Assembly (NCBI RefSeq): GCF_004770895.1
Contig: NZ_RQHS01000001.1
Span: 124,001-188,000, forward strand
From: Leptospira dzoumogneensis
GTDB taxonomy: Bacteria; Spirochaetota; Leptospiria; Leptospirales; Leptospiraceae
Reading direction: 5' to 3'
Length of the DNA: 64,000 bases
The notes below the pieces were generated by a model, which saw only the letters and a list, made by a program, of their open reading frames with translations, had not been told where the DNA came from and made no database searches. The first letter of the stretch is position 1. The number at the start of each line of letters is the position of its first letter. Position numbers and translations under genes: made by a program. Of this stretch, positions 1 to 8,592 are shown one piece after another.

Positions 1-257
1 CCGGCGGATTCTTCCGGATGGACCTCCGCGAATAGCGGAACTTCTCCAGGTTTTAAAAGTGCGAGTGCGGTTCTTTCATCCAAACGGATCGCTGGGATCT
101 TTTTCTGATAAGGAGTTCCTTTTTGAAAAGGATTATGATGAGAATATTTTCTAAAATGGACCAGAAGCGAGAATTCTGAATCCGCTTTTGCCTCGATATT
201 CTCTAAAGATCCTAAAAGTAAGAATGCGAGAAGGAATACTAATTTGTTAGATCTCAT
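1..257 (-). CDS. Secreted protein, N-terminal part only (runs off window)
   Basis: This is the beginning of a minus-strand gene that leaves the window at base 1. The ATG at 257 overlaps the TGA stop of the HtrA-like gene upstream (ATGA), and GGAGG lies just before it, so the two are translationally coupled. The first ~22 residues (MRSNKLVFLLAFLLLGS...) form a signal peptide, so the product is exported. About 85 residues are visible, with no motif I recognise. The position suggests it works with the protease upstream, perhaps as a paralogous protease or PDZ partner, but that is inference from context only. Confidence 0.7.
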   Translation of the reverse strand, partial: MRSNKLVFLLAFLLLGSLENIEAKADSEFSLLVHFRKYSHHNPFQKGTPYQKKIPAIRLDERTALALLKPGEVPLFAEVHPEESA

Positions 258-1723
258 TTTCCCTCCTTGGATTCATCCGACTTGATATCGAATCTTTTTC
301 TAACCCGTAAGTCTATTGTCCTGACTGTTTTGGCATCCAAGACCAAAGGAAGTCCGACACCCCTGAACTTCAGTACAAGGGTCCCATTCGAGTATTTTTT
401 CCAATAATCCTTGAACTCGGCGATATTCGCGGGAGTTTTTCCATTAATGGATTCTAATATTTTAAAACGATAATTTAGGTATTTGGAGTTGAGAGGATCC
501 GGGAATAGGGTAGTTAATATCAGGTCTCTTTCCGTAAATTTAAAAAGGTCGTCCTGTATAAAATAACTATAATGGTATCTAAGAGCAGTTTCCACTCTTT
601 GGCTTTCTTTTCCGAATAATGCACGATTCACAGGCTGGAATAAAAGTCCTGCTCCCAGAAAACTTCTGACCTGACGATCTCTGTATAATTCAAGAGAATC
701 CGTTTTTTTTAGCTCGGCTTGGATCTTAAAGTTTTTACCGTTCCTGTAAAAATACAAAGTTAATTTTTGTCCTACAAAACCGGGCTCTATCAGATCTACG
801 ATCGTTCTTCCGGTAAATTCTAAAAGACCACCTTCGTTGTTAAGATAGGCCTCATCTACCTTATACAAAAAATCATCCGTTTGCAAAACATCCGAAAAAG
901 AAGAATTCGGATATACCTTATTTACTAGAACACCTTGCAGATTCTGAGGAACTCCTAGATACTTTTTCACGGATTCGGAATTCCCATTTTGGAAAGTAAA
1001 ACCTACGAATGGGAACCCGTCGTATTGGCCGTCTTGTATATCTTTTAAGAAATGTTGAACAACTTCAGGCGGGATTAGATATGCGGTATTTCCTTGGATC
1101 TGGCTTACTTCAAAAATGATCCCTGCTACCTTTCCATTTTGGATGGCAGGACCGCCTGAATAACCGGGAAGAATATTTGCACCTACGCGGATTACTTTTC
1201 TGTAATCAAGACCGGTAAAAGAATATCTCAATCTTTCCACACGATTAACTAGACCATTCTCTAAGGTGAGATTTTCCGCACCTTCCGGATAACCGAGCAT
1301 TAGAAGATTACTGCCTAAGGAAGGGGATTCTTCCGCGATTTCCAGAGGTTCTACGGCTGTAAAAAATTCCTCATCTTCTACGGAGATCAAAGCAAGATCA
1401 CAGTCGAAACCTATAAATTCCACTTTTGCATTATAATATTTACTGCTATTAAAACGTTTTACCTTCAAATACTTGGACTCCGAGATCACATGAGCATTTG
1501 TTAATATTCTATTTCCTGCAATAATGAAACCTGAACCCACATCTCGGGAAAGATCCTGGTCCCCGAATTCCAAAGGATCGCTTGCATCCGGATAAATATC
1601 GCTTCTAACTATAACAACACCGTTCAATAATGTTTTAAGATCGGAGTTACCGTTCGTTTGGGAAAAAGCGGGAAAACTAAATGTCAGGACCAGACCCGCG
1701 AGAAGTATCCAAAACTTATTCAT
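254..1723 (-). CDS. HtrA/DegP-like trypsin-fold serine protease with C-terminal PDZ-like region
   Basis: Predicted exported serine endopeptidase of the S1C (HtrA) type, acting in the periplasm on misfolded or signalling proteins. Counting from MNKFW, residues 1-21 are a signal peptide. The catalytic triad is visible as H78 (LTNAHV), D109 (CDLAL) and S189 in GYSGGP, where Tyr replaces the usual Asn of GNSGGP. Residues after ~250 look like one or two PDZ-like modules. An upstream in-frame ATG at 1750 exists. I chose 1723 because GGAG precedes it at good spacing and it starts directly with the signal peptide. It overlaps the stop of the gene upstream by 8 bases and the start of the gene downstream by 4, so the three form one operon. 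The protease call is firm; the substrate is unknown. Confidence 0.85.
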   Translation of the reverse strand: MNKFWILLAGLVLTFSFPAFSQTNGNSDLKTLLNGVVIVRSDIYPDASDPLEFGDQDLSRDVGSGFIIAGNRILTNAHVISESKYLKVKRFNSSKYYNAKVEFIGFDCDLALISVEDEEFFTAVEPLEIAEESPSLGSNLLMLGYPEGAENLTLENGLVNRVERLRYSFTGLDYRKVIRVGANILPGYSGGPAIQNGKVAGIIFEVSQIQGNTAYLIPPEVVQHFLKDIQDGQYDGFPFVGFTFQNGNSESVKKYLGVPQNLQGVLVNKVYPNSSFSDVLQTDDFLYKVDEAYLNNEGGLLEFTGRTIVDLIEPGFVGQKLTLYFYRNGKNFKIQAELKKTDSLELYRDRQVRSFLGAGLLFQPVNRALFGKESQRVETALRYHYSYFIQDDLFKFTERDLILTTLFPDPLNSKYLNYRFKILESINGKTPANIAEFKDYWKKYSNGTLVLKFRGVGLPLVLDAKTVRTIDLRVRKRFDIKSDESKEGK

Positions 1724-2612
1724 GAAATAACTCCGCGTCGGACCATACAATTTTATCCTTTTCTACCGATTCTAATTTCAATTTTGCCAGGTAACGTGCT
1801 CCTTCTTGGAGTTCTTCAGTCGGTTGGTTATCCACTAAAACGTTTCCGCTCAGATCCGCTTTGATCCTGATCCAGGAATATGGAGAATCCGGTAAACAAC
1901 TGGCCTGGAAAGAATAATACAAAGACTTGTCCCAATAAAAATCAGCATCCTTGCCCAAATAAAGAAGAGGGCAGGAAGAATCAAAAAAGATCTCTTTTCC
2001 TTTAGGGGTGGGACGATCTATAGGATGTTTTGCGATGCTTAAGAAATATTGCAGACCAAAATTCACAGTGGAAGTTTTCTCCACCAGTTTGGTTTCCTGA
2101 TTCGACTTACCTGCGGGAAGAGGTTTGGAGCTTGCTGCTTTTAAATTCTCCGCAGAAAATTCAAGCTCCCAATAAACCGTTTTTCCCAGCTTAACTGGAC
2201 CTTTCACTCTGAAAGAATCTATTCTTTCAGGAGAACGTAATCTTTCTTCTCCGGAATAAAAGAAACCGCTCAGTTTTTTTCCGGGACAGTCCAGAGAAAG
2301 GTACTGTATTTCCTCAGTCTCTGGAAGAGATCTGAACTTACACTCACCGATATGAACGGTTCCATGTTGTTTGAACCATTCTTTCAAAGGTCTTGCGTCT
2401 TTCTCTTTGGTATATTTTCTCCAACCTTCCTGAAATTCTTTCTCAGCAAAGTCTCCGATCCTGGAATTTGTCTTTTGGAGCTGAGCTTCTTCTGCGAAAC
2501 TTCCAGAATCCGGAATAAAAACGGAAAAAAACAATAAAACTCCCAGGCTCACAAAAGAAAGAAGGAGTCTTTTCGTTCTTAAATGGAAAATATTCTGCAT
2601 CGGGGAAAACAT
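1716..2612 (-). CDS. Exported protein of unknown function
   Basis: 298-residue protein I do not recognise. Residues ~12-40 contain a basic stretch, then a hydrophobic segment ending near SGSFAEEAQ, consistent with a signal peptide. The mature part is mixed alpha/beta with no catalytic motif, and has a Lys/Ser/Pro-rich linker near residues 160-180. Its stop overlaps the start of the downstream HtrA-like protease, so it is probably the first gene of a three-gene operon for exported proteins. No clear Shine-Dalgarno is seen before either ATG (2612, or 2600 with MQNIF), so the start is uncertain. A role in the protease system is only inferred from coupling. Confidence 0.65.
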   Translation of the reverse strand: MFSPMQNIFHLRTKRLLLSFVSLGVLLFFSVFIPDSGSFAEEAQLQKTNSRIGDFAEKEFQEGWRKYTKEKDARPLKEWFKQHGTVHIGECKFRSLPETEEIQYLSLDCPGKKLSGFFYSGEERLRSPERIDSFRVKGPVKLGKTVYWELEFSAENLKAASSKPLPAGKSNQETKLVEKTSTVNFGLQYFLSIAKHPIDRPTPKGKEIFFDSSCPLLYLGKDADFYWDKSLYYSFQASCLPDSPYSWIRIKADLSGNVLVDNQPTEELQEGARYLAKLKLESVEKDKIVWSDAELFHE

Positions 2613-2794
2613 TCTTAATTATTATCGGTTCGGGAAAAAGCGGATTTTACAGATCTGAAAATAGAAGAGGAATTTCCGTAGAATTCTTGCGATTATGTCT
2701 CGAATTTCCAAGAATACCAAAAAAAAGTTAAACTCTGAAACGGTAGTCTGGAATATGGTTAAAACTAAGAGTAAAAAATATAACGGTATTCATC

Positions 2795-3646
2795 TTGTCT
2801 CACTGGAGTTTTCTTAAAACCGACCTGAACGAAAAGCAGGACTTATTCATCGATTGCCGCTCACAAGCGCAATACCAGGAATCCACCTTAAAGGGTGCGT
2901 ATTATTTTCCATTCGTCAAAAAGGCTTTTGCTTCCGATCCGGACTCTTCCAAAAAATTATTGGGTCCGATCGAAGAGATACTTGCTCTCGCTAAAAAAGA
3001 AGAGAAGTCCAGGATCTTGGTTTTTGACGAGGGGATGGGGATGTTCGCATCTAGACTCGTTTTCCTTTTGAGAAGCGCAGGTTTTCAAAATGCGTTCTTG
3101 ATCGGACAACGTTGGCCTGTGGACGGAGCCAAAGAAAAAGGTTCCAAAGAGTTGGATTGCGGCCCTGCATCCAAAGTCCGCAAGCTGGAAGGAGTGATAG
3201 ACAAAGCATTCTTAGAAAAGAACTTAACTAGACTCCAAATTTTCGATACTCGCACACCTGAAGAATATGATGGAAAACTTCCTCGTTTAACTGCTCCCGA
3301 GCCTGGGAGTTTATGCGGAAGATTACCGGGTGCTTTCCTTTGGGATTGGAGAATGTTGTATGACGCGAACGGTGAGCTCGTGGACAAAACATTCTTCAAT
3401 AAAAAGTTAAGAGGTTTTCCTTTCATGCCGGAAAGGACCACTGTTATCTATGATTATAACGGAGCAAGATCCTCCTTACTCGCTATGATGCTCAAAGAAG
3501 TAGGATACAACGACGTGAATGTTTATGTTGGCTCTTGGTTTGAATGGAGAAAATCCAATCTACCTAAACAAGCAGCGAATATATACGGACAGGCCGGAGT
3601 AGGAGCTTCTGCGCCAAGAGTCGGTGGAACAGACAGAAAAAGTTAA
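2795..3646 (+). CDS. Tandem rhodanese-domain protein (sulfurtransferase-like), catalytic Cys absent
   Basis: Two rhodanese folds in tandem, as in thiosulfate/3-mercaptopyruvate sulfurtransferases (283 residues, normal length). Domain 1 has the entry motif [11 protein letters not shown] and the inactive-site loop [12 protein letters not shown]. Domain 2 has [12 protein letters not shown] and, where active enzymes carry C-G-S-G-V-T-A, the loop [10 protein letters not shown]. Asp stands at the cysteine position, so persulfide transfer by the normal mechanism looks impossible. The start is a TTG at 2795 with no strong ribosome site. The frame is open upstream to a TAG at 2744 without ATG or GTG, so TTG is the only standard choice. 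It may bind sulfur anions or act as a structural or regulatory protein. Family firm, activity doubtful. Confidence 0.8.
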   Translation: MSHWSFLKTDLNEKQDLFIDCRSQAQYQESTLKGAYYFPFVKKAFASDPDSSKKLLGPIEEILALAKKEEKSRILVFDEGMGMFASRLVFLLRSAGFQNAFLIGQRWPVDGAKEKGSKELDCGPASKVRKLEGVIDKAFLEKNLTRLQIFDTRTPEEYDGKLPRLTAPEPGSLCGRLPGAFLWDWRMLYDANGELVDKTFFNKKLRGFPFMPERTTVIYDYNGARSSLLAMMLKEVGYNDVNVYVGSWFEWRKSNLPKQAANIYGQAGVGASAPRVGGTDRKS

Positions 3647-3708
3647 AAAAAGAAAGACTTCTTAAGCTTCATAAAAGAACCTCTCGTTAGTTTCTAAGAG
3701 GAATAACG

Positions 3709-5865
3709 ATGAGGTTCTTTTTTATTATCAGCATACTATTTGCATTTTTATTCAACTGCGGATCCAGATTTGAAAAAATCTCTCCGTTTTCCGTTCCTCC
3801 TCAGGAATTCGATCTTGGTAACGGGGTCAAAGCAGTATTCCTGCCTACTGAACTATCGTTCATCACTTCTAAGGGTAGAATATTAGAATTCAACTTAAAA
3901 GACGCATTTCTCTCTTCTGCAAAAGGGGAACAGATCGTAAATTATAGAAAGGCAACATTCAAGATCAAAGATAAGATCTTATTGGAATGCGGAGCCCAGA
4001 CAATCGAAAGTCTTGGATTAGGATCCGATGCATTATATCTCAAAGGAAAACTTACAGGAAATAACTGCGAAACAGAATACTCTATCAGATTCGTATCTTC
4101 TTCCAACTCCGGACTAGACTGGAAGGTAGAAATTACAAACCCGGAACTAAATCGCACATATATCAAATTCAAATCGGACGAATCCGAAAGTATCTATGGA
4201 CTAGGCGAACAATTCTCTCATCTCAACTTAAAAGGAAAAAAACCTTTCTTATTCTCTGAAGAACAGGGAGTGGGAAGGGGAGACCAGCCGATTACCTGGG
4301 GCGCAGAATTATTAGAAGGTGCCGGCGGAAATGAATACAGCACTTATACCCCAATCCCATTTTTTCTCACTTCCCGGAACAGAGCATTCTTTTTCGAAAA
4401 CAGTTCTTATTCGGTTTTTGATTTTGAAGAAGATTCCGAAATTGCTGTAGAGTTCAGAGAAAGAGGGCTTAACGTAAAATCCTGGAAGGCTGCAAATCCG
4501 AAAGAGATCTTAAAATTATACACTTCTCATACCGGTAGATTTCCGAATCTGCCTGATTGGGCTTATGGGACTTGGCTCGGTATCCAAGGCGGAAAATCGG
4601 TCGTTTTGGAAAAGATAGAAGAAGCTAAAAAAGCCGGAAATCCGATCAGTGCCCTTTGGATCCAGGACTGGGTGGGGCAAAGAAAGACAGTATTCGGTTC
4701 TCAACTCTGGTGGAAATGGTTTCCGGATGAAACTCGTTATCCTGATTTTAAAAACTTCGTAAAAGAATTAAATCAAAAGAATATTCAGGTTTTAGGATAT
4801 ATCAATCCTATGCTTGCCACAGAAGGGCCTCTATTCGAAGAAGCGGTCAAAAATAATTATTTAGTAAAAGATAAAGAAGGAAAAGATTATATAGTACAAA
4901 CTGCGGGATTCCCGGCAGGACTATTAGATCTTACAAATCCAAAAACCCGCACTTGGATCAAAAATATCATCAAACAAAATCTGATAGGCAACGGACTCTC
5001 AGGTTGGATGGCTGATTTTGGAGAATGGTTGCCTACGGATGCTGTATTATTCTCTAAAGAATCTTCGGAAATTTATCATAATCGTTATCCGGTAGAATGG
5101 GCAAGACTGAACCGAGAAGCAATCCAAGAAGTTGGAAAAGAAGGACATATCGTATTCTTTACACGTGCAGGTTATAGTTATTCCAATAAATATTCCACTT
5201 CCTTTTGGGCGGGAGACCAGATGGTGAGTTGGGGAAGACATGATGGGATCGTATCTTCTCTTATCGGGATCTTGAGTGGTGGAATGTCAGGGATCAGTTT
5301 GAATCATAGCGATATAGGAGGATACACAACAATTCCTAGTCCAATCAAAGATTATTTCAGATCCAAAGAATTATTTCTTCGTTGGGCGGAATTGAATGTA
5401 TTCACTCCGGTTTTTAGGACCCATGAAGGGAATAGACCTGCTAAAAACCACCAACCATATTCTGATCCGGACACAATAAAAGAATTTGCAAGATACGGAC
5501 AGATGCACCTTGCATTAAAAGAATATTTCAAATTTCTAAATAAAGAAGCTTCCGAATCAGGGCTACCACTTTTACGTCCGCTCTATCTTTCATATCCGGA
5601 AGACAATCATACAAGAGATCTGCAAAACCAATTCTTACTAGGAGAGGATCTACTCGTGATCCCGGTCTTAGAAAAAGGAGAAGATACGGTAAAAGGATAT
5701 CTTCCCAAAGGAGAATGGGAACACGTTTGGACAGGCAAAATATTCCAGGGAGGAACTTGGGCAGAAGTCGATGCTCCACTTGGATATCCCGCGATCTTTT
5801 TGAAAAAGAAAGGTGTTTGGTATGAAAAATTAAAATCTTCACTTTCCACTTTTAAAAAGAACTGA
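3709..5865 (+). CDS. Lipoprotein glycoside hydrolase family 31 alpha-glycosidase, YihQ-like
   Basis: Retaining GH31 alpha-glycosidase, 718 residues. Residues 1-17 are a signal peptide ending in the lipobox LFNC, so the enzyme is probably lipid-anchored at the cell surface or periplasm. The nucleophile is D436 in GWMADFGEW and the acid/base is D503 in WAGDQ. The same +31 offset from E. coli sulfoquinovosidase YihQ (D405, D472, as I recall that numbering) aligns Q319, W335 and Y539 with YihQ Q288, W304 and Y508. The sulfonate-binding R301 falls on Q332. The fold is YihQ-type but the sulfonate pocket is altered, so a non-sulfonated alpha-glucoside is the likelier substrate. A good ribosome site (AGAGGA) precedes the ATG. 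It stands alone, without sugar transport genes. Confidence 0.88.
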   Translation: MRFFFIISILFAFLFNCGSRFEKISPFSVPPQEFDLGNGVKAVFLPTELSFITSKGRILEFNLKDAFLSSAKGEQIVNYRKATFKIKDKILLECGAQTIESLGLGSDALYLKGKLTGNNCETEYSIRFVSSSNSGLDWKVEITNPELNRTYIKFKSDESESIYGLGEQFSHLNLKGKKPFLFSEEQGVGRGDQPITWGAELLEGAGGNEYSTYTPIPFFLTSRNRAFFFENSSYSVFDFEEDSEIAVEFRERGLNVKSWKAANPKEILKLYTSHTGRFPNLPDWAYGTWLGIQGGKSVVLEKIEEAKKAGNPISALWIQDWVGQRKTVFGSQLWWKWFPDETRYPDFKNFVKELNQKNIQVLGYINPMLATEGPLFEEAVKNNYLVKDKEGKDYIVQTAGFPAGLLDLTNPKTRTWIKNIIKQNLIGNGLSGWMADFGEWLPTDAVLFSKESSEIYHNRYPVEWARLNREAIQEVGKEGHIVFFTRAGYSYSNKYSTSFWAGDQMVSWGRHDGIVSSLIGILSGGMSGISLNHSDIGGYTTIPSPIKDYFRSKELFLRWAELNVFTPVFRTHEGNRPAKNHQPYSDPDTIKEFARYGQMHLALKEYFKFLNKEASESGLPLLRPLYLSYPEDNHTRDLQNQFLLGEDLLVIPVLEKGEDTVKGYLPKGEWEHVWTGKIFQGGTWAEVDAPLGYPAIFLKKKGVWYEKLKSSLSTFKKN

Positions 5866-5930
5866 ATATGTGCGGTTTTTATTTGAATCACAAAACTTCT
5901 ACACTGTCTAAATAAAGGAAGAAGGTCCCT

Positions 5931-6344
5931 TTGTCAGAATTTACAGATCCGATAGTATTATTTGATGGAGTTTGCAATTTATGCAACGGTGCAGTGAATG
6001 TACTTTTGGATCTGGACAAACGTAAAAGATTAAAATTTGCCAGCCTCCAATCCGAATATGCAAAAAACCTAATCCAATCTAAGGCCTTGGAGGAAAAAGT
6101 CCGGGGCATAGATAGTATCCTTTTCTGGGACGGAAAGGAGATTTATAATAAATCCAATGCCATTCTGGAGATCTGCTCAACACTCGGAGGATTTTGGAAA
6201 ATTTTTCTGATTACCTATATCATTCCAAGACCCATTCGAAATCTGTTCTATGATCTGATCGCCAAAAATCGTTACAAACTTTTCGGAAAAAGAGAATCTT
6301 GCAGAATGCCGACCCCTGAACTAAAAGAGAGGATCCTAGGGTAA
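5931..6344 (+). CDS. DCC-family thiol-disulfide oxidoreductase-like protein (DUF393)
   Basis: 137-residue protein with the family signature near the N-terminus: VLFDGVCNLCNG, a Cys15-x-x-Cys18 pair in a thioredoxin-like setting. A second typical element lies late in the protein (KLFGKRESCRMP). DUF393 proteins are called thiol-disulfide oxidoreductases from this motif; few have a known substrate. The start is TTG at 5931, preceded by the purine-rich GGAAGAAGG at suitable distance. A related but shorter DCC protein is encoded at 40516-40863. Family firm, role unknown. Confidence 0.85.
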   Translation: MSEFTDPIVLFDGVCNLCNGAVNVLLDLDKRKRLKFASLQSEYAKNLIQSKALEEKVRGIDSILFWDGKEIYNKSNAILEICSTLGGFWKIFLITYIIPRPIRNLFYDLIAKNRYKLFGKRESCRMPTPELKERILG

Positions 6345-6849
6345 GGGGCGCAAGGTTCTTTGCACGCAGAGTCGCGAAGCCGCTCTGAGTGGGAATTTCT
6401 TTGCAGCTTTTTTAGCTATACTCTTAGGGTCCTCTGAACAAAAAACCCCAAAAAACGACCCAAAATCTGGCCTTTGAGGCCTCCCTTTATGTCTATTTCA
6501 TCCTCGTTTCCAGGTTTCCCCACGACGAAACTTTCTCTAAATTTCAGAAAACTTTTCAGTAAGTTTGTATTTTTTCGGGACTCTAATTGTGACACCTTGT
6601 AAAAACAGGGAAAATTCTTCAAAATATGCCATAAATCGATGGAATTGAGATTAAAATAATTAATTTCATTAGGATTCGGTCGGATTCATTCGATATCGTT
6701 AATTCCTTAGGATTTGGGTGGAGAAAAATCCTTGTCCCGAAAGTATGGACCAGGAGGATAGGGTGAACTTTCGGAAATTTACCGCCGATCTTAAATACAA
6801 GACCCGTTTTTTAAGAGAATTTTTGGCGGCGCAAAAAGGAAAGAACCAA
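6345..6849. other. Intergenic stretch with a degenerate CGCAGAG repeat and no convincing gene
   Basis: About 500 bases between the DCC gene and the endopeptidase gene. Bases 6349-6392 carry a degraded copy of the CGCAGAG/CTCTGAG intergenic repeat seen elsewhere in the window. A 68-codon minus-strand open frame at 6416-6622 has no ribosome site, signal or motif, so I do not call it. The A/T-rich part at 6650-6715 probably holds the promoter of the endopeptidase gene, but I cannot assign -35 and -10 boxes with confidence. Confidence 0.5.
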
Positions 6850-7635
6850 ATGAAAAGAAAAACTATTCTTTCGATAGTAGGTGCATCAGCCCTAGTCGTA
6901 CTTTCCTGGAAATCTTTCGCAAATACATATTTGGAAGAAGTGAAGGTAGATAACCAATTCATCCAAACCTATCAATCTAGAGAAGGGATCTGGATCGTTC
7001 CCGGAAAAGTAAAAGAATCCTTAGAGGATCTTTACCACAAATTCGGAACCTCAGAAAGAGAGGTTCGCCTTCTGAACGGGATCCACGACAGCGGAAAGAT
7101 CCAAAACTCAGAACCTGTATTCTTCCCTTATAATTCAAATTACACTCGCAATCTTCTATTAGAGGACAAAGGAAGAGAGATCTTCACCTCGGATTCCAGA
7201 GAATTGATCTGGCCTTTAAGCTTCAAATATTCCAGAGTTACTTCCAGATTGGGAAGACGTTGGAACGCATTGCACGCAGGTGTGGACATTGCTTGCCCGA
7301 ACGGTTCTGTAGTGATCGCTGCGGCTGACGGAGTGGTGACGGATTCCAAAAGAGACGGTGGATATGGACTAAGAGTAGTTCTTTCTCATCCTCAGATCAA
7401 CGGTATCCAAACATTATATGCTCATAATTCTCTTCTTTTTGTAAAACAGGGTGATAAGGTTAAAAAAGGACAGGTGCTTGCACTTTCCGGGAATACTGGA
7501 CACACGACTGGACCACATGTTCACTTCGAAGTTCGTTACCAAAACGTGGTCTTGAACCCTGAACATTATCTTCCTCCATTCTTAGCTGATAAAGAATCCC
7601 AAGTTGCGATCGCAAAAGAAACCATCCAACAATAA
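6850..7635 (+). CDS. M23 (LytM-type) peptidoglycan endopeptidase
   Basis: Zinc metallopeptidase that cuts peptide cross-links in peptidoglycan, in the periplasm. From the ATG at 6850, residues 1-25 are a signal peptide or anchor ([16 protein letters not shown]). Residues ~45-95 resemble a LysM-like wall-binding module. The M23 domain fills ~140-240 with the zinc ligands H142 and D146 (HAGVD) and the H223-x-H225 pair (GPHVHFE). I chose 6850 because AAGGA precedes it and it begins with a clean signal peptide. A GTG at 6763 has an excellent AGGAGG five bases upstream and would add 29 residues, so both starts are possible. A HAD phosphatase gene follows at 5 bases. The family call is secure. Confidence 0.88.
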   Translation: MKRKTILSIVGASALVVLSWKSFANTYLEEVKVDNQFIQTYQSREGIWIVPGKVKESLEDLYHKFGTSEREVRLLNGIHDSGKIQNSEPVFFPYNSNYTRNLLLEDKGREIFTSDSRELIWPLSFKYSRVTSRLGRRWNALHAGVDIACPNGSVVIAAADGVVTDSKRDGGYGLRVVLSHPQINGIQTLYAHNSLLFVKQGDKVKKGQVLALSGNTGHTTGPHVHFEVRYQNVVLNPEHYLPPFLADKESQVAIAKETIQQ

Positions 7636-7640
7636 TAACA

Positions 7641-8465
7641 TTGTTCTCTAATACCGACTGGTCTTCCGAAATCTTTTCCTATTTAGAAGAGAACCTGGCT
7701 GGTCGGAAGTTCCAAACAGCTTTATTCGATTTTGATAATACTCTTGTCCGAGGAGATTTCGGAGAAGAAGTTATGTGCGAACTTCTAAAAGCCGGAGTTC
7801 CCTGGATCCAATCACTTTCTCCTTTTTTTCCTGAGCCTTCCATTTCGGAAAGAATGGAAACCTTACGTAAGACGGACACCCAAGCCTTCATGGACGAGGT
7901 CTGGAAATATTACGAATCCAAGATAGAAAAAGAAGGACTCGAGGCCGGATACAGATGGTCTACCTGGATCTTTTCAGGCAGATCCACAAAAGAATTACAG
8001 AATACTGCAAATCTTGTTTGGGAAAATCATCAGAAGGATACAAGTTCCAAGGCAGTCCAAGCATTTTATCCTATGTTCGAACTTGTAAAAGAATTCGAGA
8101 AGGCCGGGACCAAAATTTGGATCGTAACCGCTTCTCCTGCACCTGTGATCCAAGTAGTCTCCGAGCAATGGGGAATTCCGAAAGAAAATGTTCTAGGTAT
8201 GAGACTCGTTGAAAAGCACGGGATCTTAAGTCATGAACTGATAGAACCTTTCACCTATGGGATCGGAAAAGTAGAATTCCTCAATCTTGCCAATGGGAAC
8301 CAAGGATATGACATTGCATTCGGAGACTCGGAGAATGATTTCCCTATGCTTTCTCATGGTAGATCCAAAGGAATATTTTTGGATAGGGGCAAGAAGAAGG
8401 TCCCACCAACGGGAACTCTCATCCAAAGCGTGGCAGACTGGAAGACAGTGGCAAAGCCGTTATAA
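7641..8465 (+). CDS. HAD-superfamily phosphatase (HAD-IB, phosphoserine-phosphatase-like)
   Basis: Cytoplasmic phosphohydrolase of 274 residues. HAD motif I is FDFDNTLV with the nucleophile D30 and acid/base D32. Motif II is the VTASP stretch. Motif IV is GDSENDFPML. The helical cap between motifs I and II matches the SerB-like IB subclass, but the substrate cannot be read from the sequence. Phosphoserine or another small phosphomonoester is likely. The start is a TTG only 5 bases after the stop of the endopeptidase gene with no Shine-Dalgarno, so translation is probably coupled. The gene ends before a block of intergenic repeats. Confidence 0.82.
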   Translation: MFSNTDWSSEIFSYLEENLAGRKFQTALFDFDNTLVRGDFGEEVMCELLKAGVPWIQSLSPFFPEPSISERMETLRKTDTQAFMDEVWKYYESKIEKEGLEAGYRWSTWIFSGRSTKELQNTANLVWENHQKDTSSKAVQAFYPMFELVKEFEKAGTKIWIVTASPAPVIQVVSEQWGIPKENVLGMRLVEKHGILSHELIEPFTYGIGKVEFLNLANGNQGYDIAFGDSENDFPMLSHGRSKGIFLDRGKKKVPPTGTLIQSVADWKTVAKPL

Positions 8466-8592
8466 TAGACGCAGAGTAAAAAGAGGCGCTAAGTGTTTTC
8501 TCACGCAAGAGACACAGAGTCGCTGGGATATTTAATGTAGGAACTCCTACAAAGCATCCAATCCTCTGCGTCTTCGCACCTCTGCGTGAACT
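8466..8592. repeat. Composite intergenic inverted element with central TGTAGGAACTCCTACA palindrome
   Basis: The gap between two convergent genes is filled by a symmetric element. The left arm (8500-8523) reads CTCACGCAAGAGACACAGAG. The centre (8536-8551) is the palindrome TGTAGGAACTCCTACA. The right arm (8564-8590) reads CTCTGCGTCTTCGCACC followed by TCTGCGTGAA, an imperfect reverse complement of the left arm. Related copies occur at 15557-15731 and 28420-28880. It could fold into a long hairpin in RNA from either strand and might end transcription, but that is inference. Confidence 0.75.

Noticed and set aside
6416..6622. 68-codon minus-strand frame before the endopeptidase gene
   Set aside because: No start signal, no motif, and skewed composition; not supportable as a gene.
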